From HGM04593 sp045634305 (GTDB lineage Bacteria; Bacteroidota; Bacteroidia; Bacteroidales; Bacteroidaceae), in NCBI GenBank assembly GCA_045634305.1, contig JAZQZZ010000030.1, positions 1 to 64,000 of the forward strand: DNA of 64,000 nucleotides. Direction: 5' to 3'. The notes beneath the pieces were generated by a model, which was given only the letters and a program-made list of their open reading frames with translations, searched no databases and was not told where the DNA came from. Numbering within the stretch: position 1 is the first letter of the stretch; every line of letters starts with the position of its first letter. Position numbers and translations under genes: made by a program. Positions 62,326 through 64,000 of this stretch are shown in pieces.

Positions 62326-63537
62326 CTACTTATTTATATAAGGTACATACGGCAGACGATGCGTTACAAGGCTGTCGTAATAGATTACTGCAGGGATGGG
62401 TAAACCGCTTTTATAGTACGACGGCAATTGCTTTGCCTTTTCCCACAGTTGTTCCTGCGCCATGTTCAACAACAGCATATAGCGGTTTGTGACAGCAGAT
62501 GAGATGTCGGGGTCGGCAATGGGAGATATATTACTTTTGTAATACTCCGCCAATATTTCATAAAAAGAGAGGATGTTATTGCCCGCAAATTCAGAATAGG
62601 GAGCGCGGGAAACAGAATCGGCCACGCACTCGTATACTGCAGCCACATCGACTTCAACCTTGGCAAGCAACGAATCGCGCAGCAGGGTCATTTGCTCGGC
62701 TGCCGTTTTTTGCCTGGTTATTTCCTGTGCGTTCCCCATTCCTGTGCGACAGGTATACAACAGCAACAGCAGAAGCAGTAATGCCACAAATGTTGTGGCA
62801 AAAACGCGTAACGGACGGTTACGGTGCCTGAAGGCCGCAAGCAACTGCTCGGCATTGGCATAGCGTTTCTCCTTGCAAGCACACATGCAACGCCCTGCTA
62901 TGCGGGAATACTTATTCGGGAAAAGCCGGCGCAGGATAACACCCAGCGAATAGATGTCGCTACGCACGTCAATATCCTTTTCGCGCGAAAGGAGTTCGGG
63001 CGATGCATAGGCCGGAGTGCATCCCGGTGTGCGTGCAAGATAATGGGCATCGTCGTCGGCAAGACCAAAATCAATAAGCCGCACATCGTTGTCGGCACGT
63101 GTAACAAGAATATTTTCAGGTTTTATGTCGTTATGCACCACCCCACTGCGGTGTATATACGCGACAGCCTGCAGCAATTGGGAGAAGACCCTTTCACGCA
63201 TGGAATGCGAGGGGTTCTCGGCCAGGAAATCGGTCAGTGTGCGACCATCGACATACTCCATGACAATACCCGGGCCGACAATTGTGCTTTGTTCATACGT
63301 GAACACGTTGACAATATGGGGGTGGGATTTTCCAAGCGACAGTTCATATTCCCTTTGCAGCATTGCTATTGCTTGCCCACCGGCCTCTTTAGGTGTCTTT
63401 ATAATAAAATACTTTCCGGCTTTGCGCACACGATAGAGTACGGCATGGGCTGTAGAAAGATACACCTCGGGCATAGAGTAACCCGCAGCATAATCGACCG
63501 CAACGTCTACCGGCTCTACAATTTCACTTTCGTGCAT
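62326..63537 (-). CDS. Transmembrane Ser/Thr protein kinase
   Basis: A 403-residue Hanks-type kinase. The ATP lysine is in YFIIKTP (47), the catalytic loop HNDIKPENIL (Asp137; Asn replaces the usual Arg), DFGLADDD (156-158) and APE-type ASPELL; lobe-ending helices follow. One TM (about 246-262) leads to a periplasmic region of about 140 residues with no PASTA repeats or known sensor domain. A missing HRD Arg suggests activation-loop-independent activity. No phosphatase gene is visible in the window. Promoter shared with the divergent gene at 63634. Confidence 0.88.
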   Translation of the reverse strand: MHESEIVEPVDVAVDYAAGYSMPEVYLSTAHAVLYRVRKAGKYFIIKTPKEAGGQAIAMLQREYELSLGKSHPHIVNVFTYEQSTIVGPGIVMEYVDGRTLTDFLAENPSHSMRERVFSQLLQAVAYIHRSGVVHNDIKPENILVTRADNDVRLIDFGLADDDAHYLARTPGCTPAYASPELLSREKDIDVRSDIYSLGVILRRLFPNKYSRIAGRCMCACKEKRYANAEQLLAAFRHRNRPLRVFATTFVALLLLLLLLYTCRTGMGNAQEITRQKTAAEQMTLLRDSLLAKVEVDVAAVYECVADSVSRAPYSEFAGNNILSFYEILAEYYKSNISPIADPDISSAVTNRYMLLLNMAQEQLWEKAKQLPSYYKSGLPIPAVIYYDSLVTHRLPYVPYINK

Positions 63538-63577
63538 AAAATGACAAATAAAGACAAAGGGTTGTAACTATTTTTTT

Positions 63578-63608
63578 CAAATATAAACACTATTTTTGTA
63601 AAAACAAT
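63578..63608. promoter_or_regulatory. Divergent promoters of kinase and regulator genes
   Basis: Minus strand: ATTG (63608-63605), spacer 19, TATATTTG (63585-63578), directed at the kinase. Plus strand: TATTTTTG (63591-63598), directed at the gene at 63634. The two -7 elements are only five bases apart, so the two genes are probably co-regulated. Confidence 0.55.
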
Positions 63609-63633
63609 CATAGCGTCGTTCAAAAACTGCAAA

Positions 63634-64000
63634 ATGAGCATACTTATAGATTCTCCACAAATTAAGGCACTGCGCAAGGAAGTAGAAATGCGTGTGGGCA
63701 TGATAAACACTCATGACAAATTGGCAAAACTTGAGACTCTGATTGAGGAGAAATGCAAGGAGCATGTCTCAATAACAACGCTACAGCGCCTATGGGGCTA
63801 CTCTACCCGCAATGCCAGCAATGTCTCGGTAAGGATTCTTGACATTGTATCGAAGTTTGTAGATGCGGGAAGTTGGGAGAATTTCTGCGCTGCAAGTAGC
63901 AAAGACTCCGAGTTATTTTGCATGGAGAGCGCAATAGACTGCAGTACTCTTGCCATAGGTACGCGTATAAGGCTTGCATGGTTACCCGACAGGGTGTGCG
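63634..64000 (+). CDS. Possible regulator, cut off by the window edge
   Basis: At least 122 residues, open at the right edge. It begins MSILIDSPQIKALRKEVEMR and contains LAKLETLIEEKCKEHVSITT followed by LQRLWGYST, a pattern of a helical DNA-binding-like domain in Bacteroidetes proteins of unknown function next to kinases. The rest is unseen. Diverges from the kinase gene. Confidence 0.6.
   Translation, partial: MSILIDSPQIKALRKEVEMRVGMINTHDKLAKLETLIEEKCKEHVSITTLQRLWGYSTRNASNVSVRILDIVSKFVDAGSWENFCAASSKDSELFCMESAIDCSTLAIGTRIRLAWLPDRVC

Overview
The window is a stretch of a Bacteroidales chromosome, probably from a gut-type Bacteroides/Prevotella/Muribaculaceae relative. The evidence is the primary sigma factor of 286 residues, promoters of the Bacteroidetes form TTTG-N19/20-TAnnTTTG in front of several genes, families typical of the phylum (DUF5686, DUF5020, DUF3276, DUF2027-Smr, BspA-like leucine-rich repeats, Wzi), a remnant of a tail resembling a type IX secretion sorting signal, and few Shine-Dalgarno sequences. 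No tRNA gene, insertion sequence, prophage or CRISPR array was seen. The 5' end of a 16S rRNA gene runs off the left edge on the minus strand.

Layout. 1-6.1 kb: 16S rRNA 5' end and its promoter, a DUF5686 outer-membrane protein, a clostripain lipoprotein, and the primary sigma factor. 6.5-7.0 kb: RNase P RNA with its terminator. 7.1-11.7 kb: a minus-strand block for amide amino acids and dicarboxylates (DcuB exchanger, porin, periplasmic asparaginase, glutaminase). 11.9-18.5 kb: SpoU-type RNA methyltransferase, PagL-like lipid A deacylase, GH20 hexosaminidase, and a purine permease with a Tsx-like channel. 18.9-26.1 kb: a BlaI/BlaR1-type signalling operon with a TonB-C-like protein, possibly followed by a 1305-residue MG2/Sel1 fusion. 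26.2-34.5 kb: porin, DUF362 operon, glutamine synthetase, a 20-residue-repeat secreted protein, a DMT transporter and DUF3276. 34.5-39.7 kb: a frameshifted mini-gene, then rplY-pth-S4 and Wzi-lipoprotein-FtsX-like permease. 39.8-44.7 kb: lysC-lysA, FtsE, LytTR regulator and purN. 44.8-52.3 kb: pepT, Smr protein, LRR protein, queA, class II aldolase and a minimal M20-type peptidase. 52.3-54.9 kb: two tandem voltage-gated-type cation channels.

The most unusual region is 55.6-64.0 kb. About a dozen mostly small minus-strand genes lie between pyroglutamyl-peptidase and the right edge. They include a transmembrane Ser/Thr kinase with a periplasmic part, a one-TM OmpA-domain protein with a novel-looking cytoplasmic N-terminus, a TerB-like protein, a PD-(D/E)XK nuclease-fold protein, a DUF1232 protein, small membrane proteins and basic peptides. 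Three proteins (59012-59374, 59473-59787, 55575-56096) each carry two copies of the same unrecognised module of about 50-60 residues. A structured RNA with its own terminator sits between the kinase and the OmpA gene, and a divergent regulator-like gene shares the kinase promoter region. I propose this as a candidate undescribed envelope-stress or conflict module; its function is inference.

Two further non-coding features stand out. One is a 107-bp repeat present twice (105 of 107 positions identical), each copy 5-6 bp after the stop codon of a minus-strand gene. The other is a perfect 24-bp palindrome over the queA promoter.
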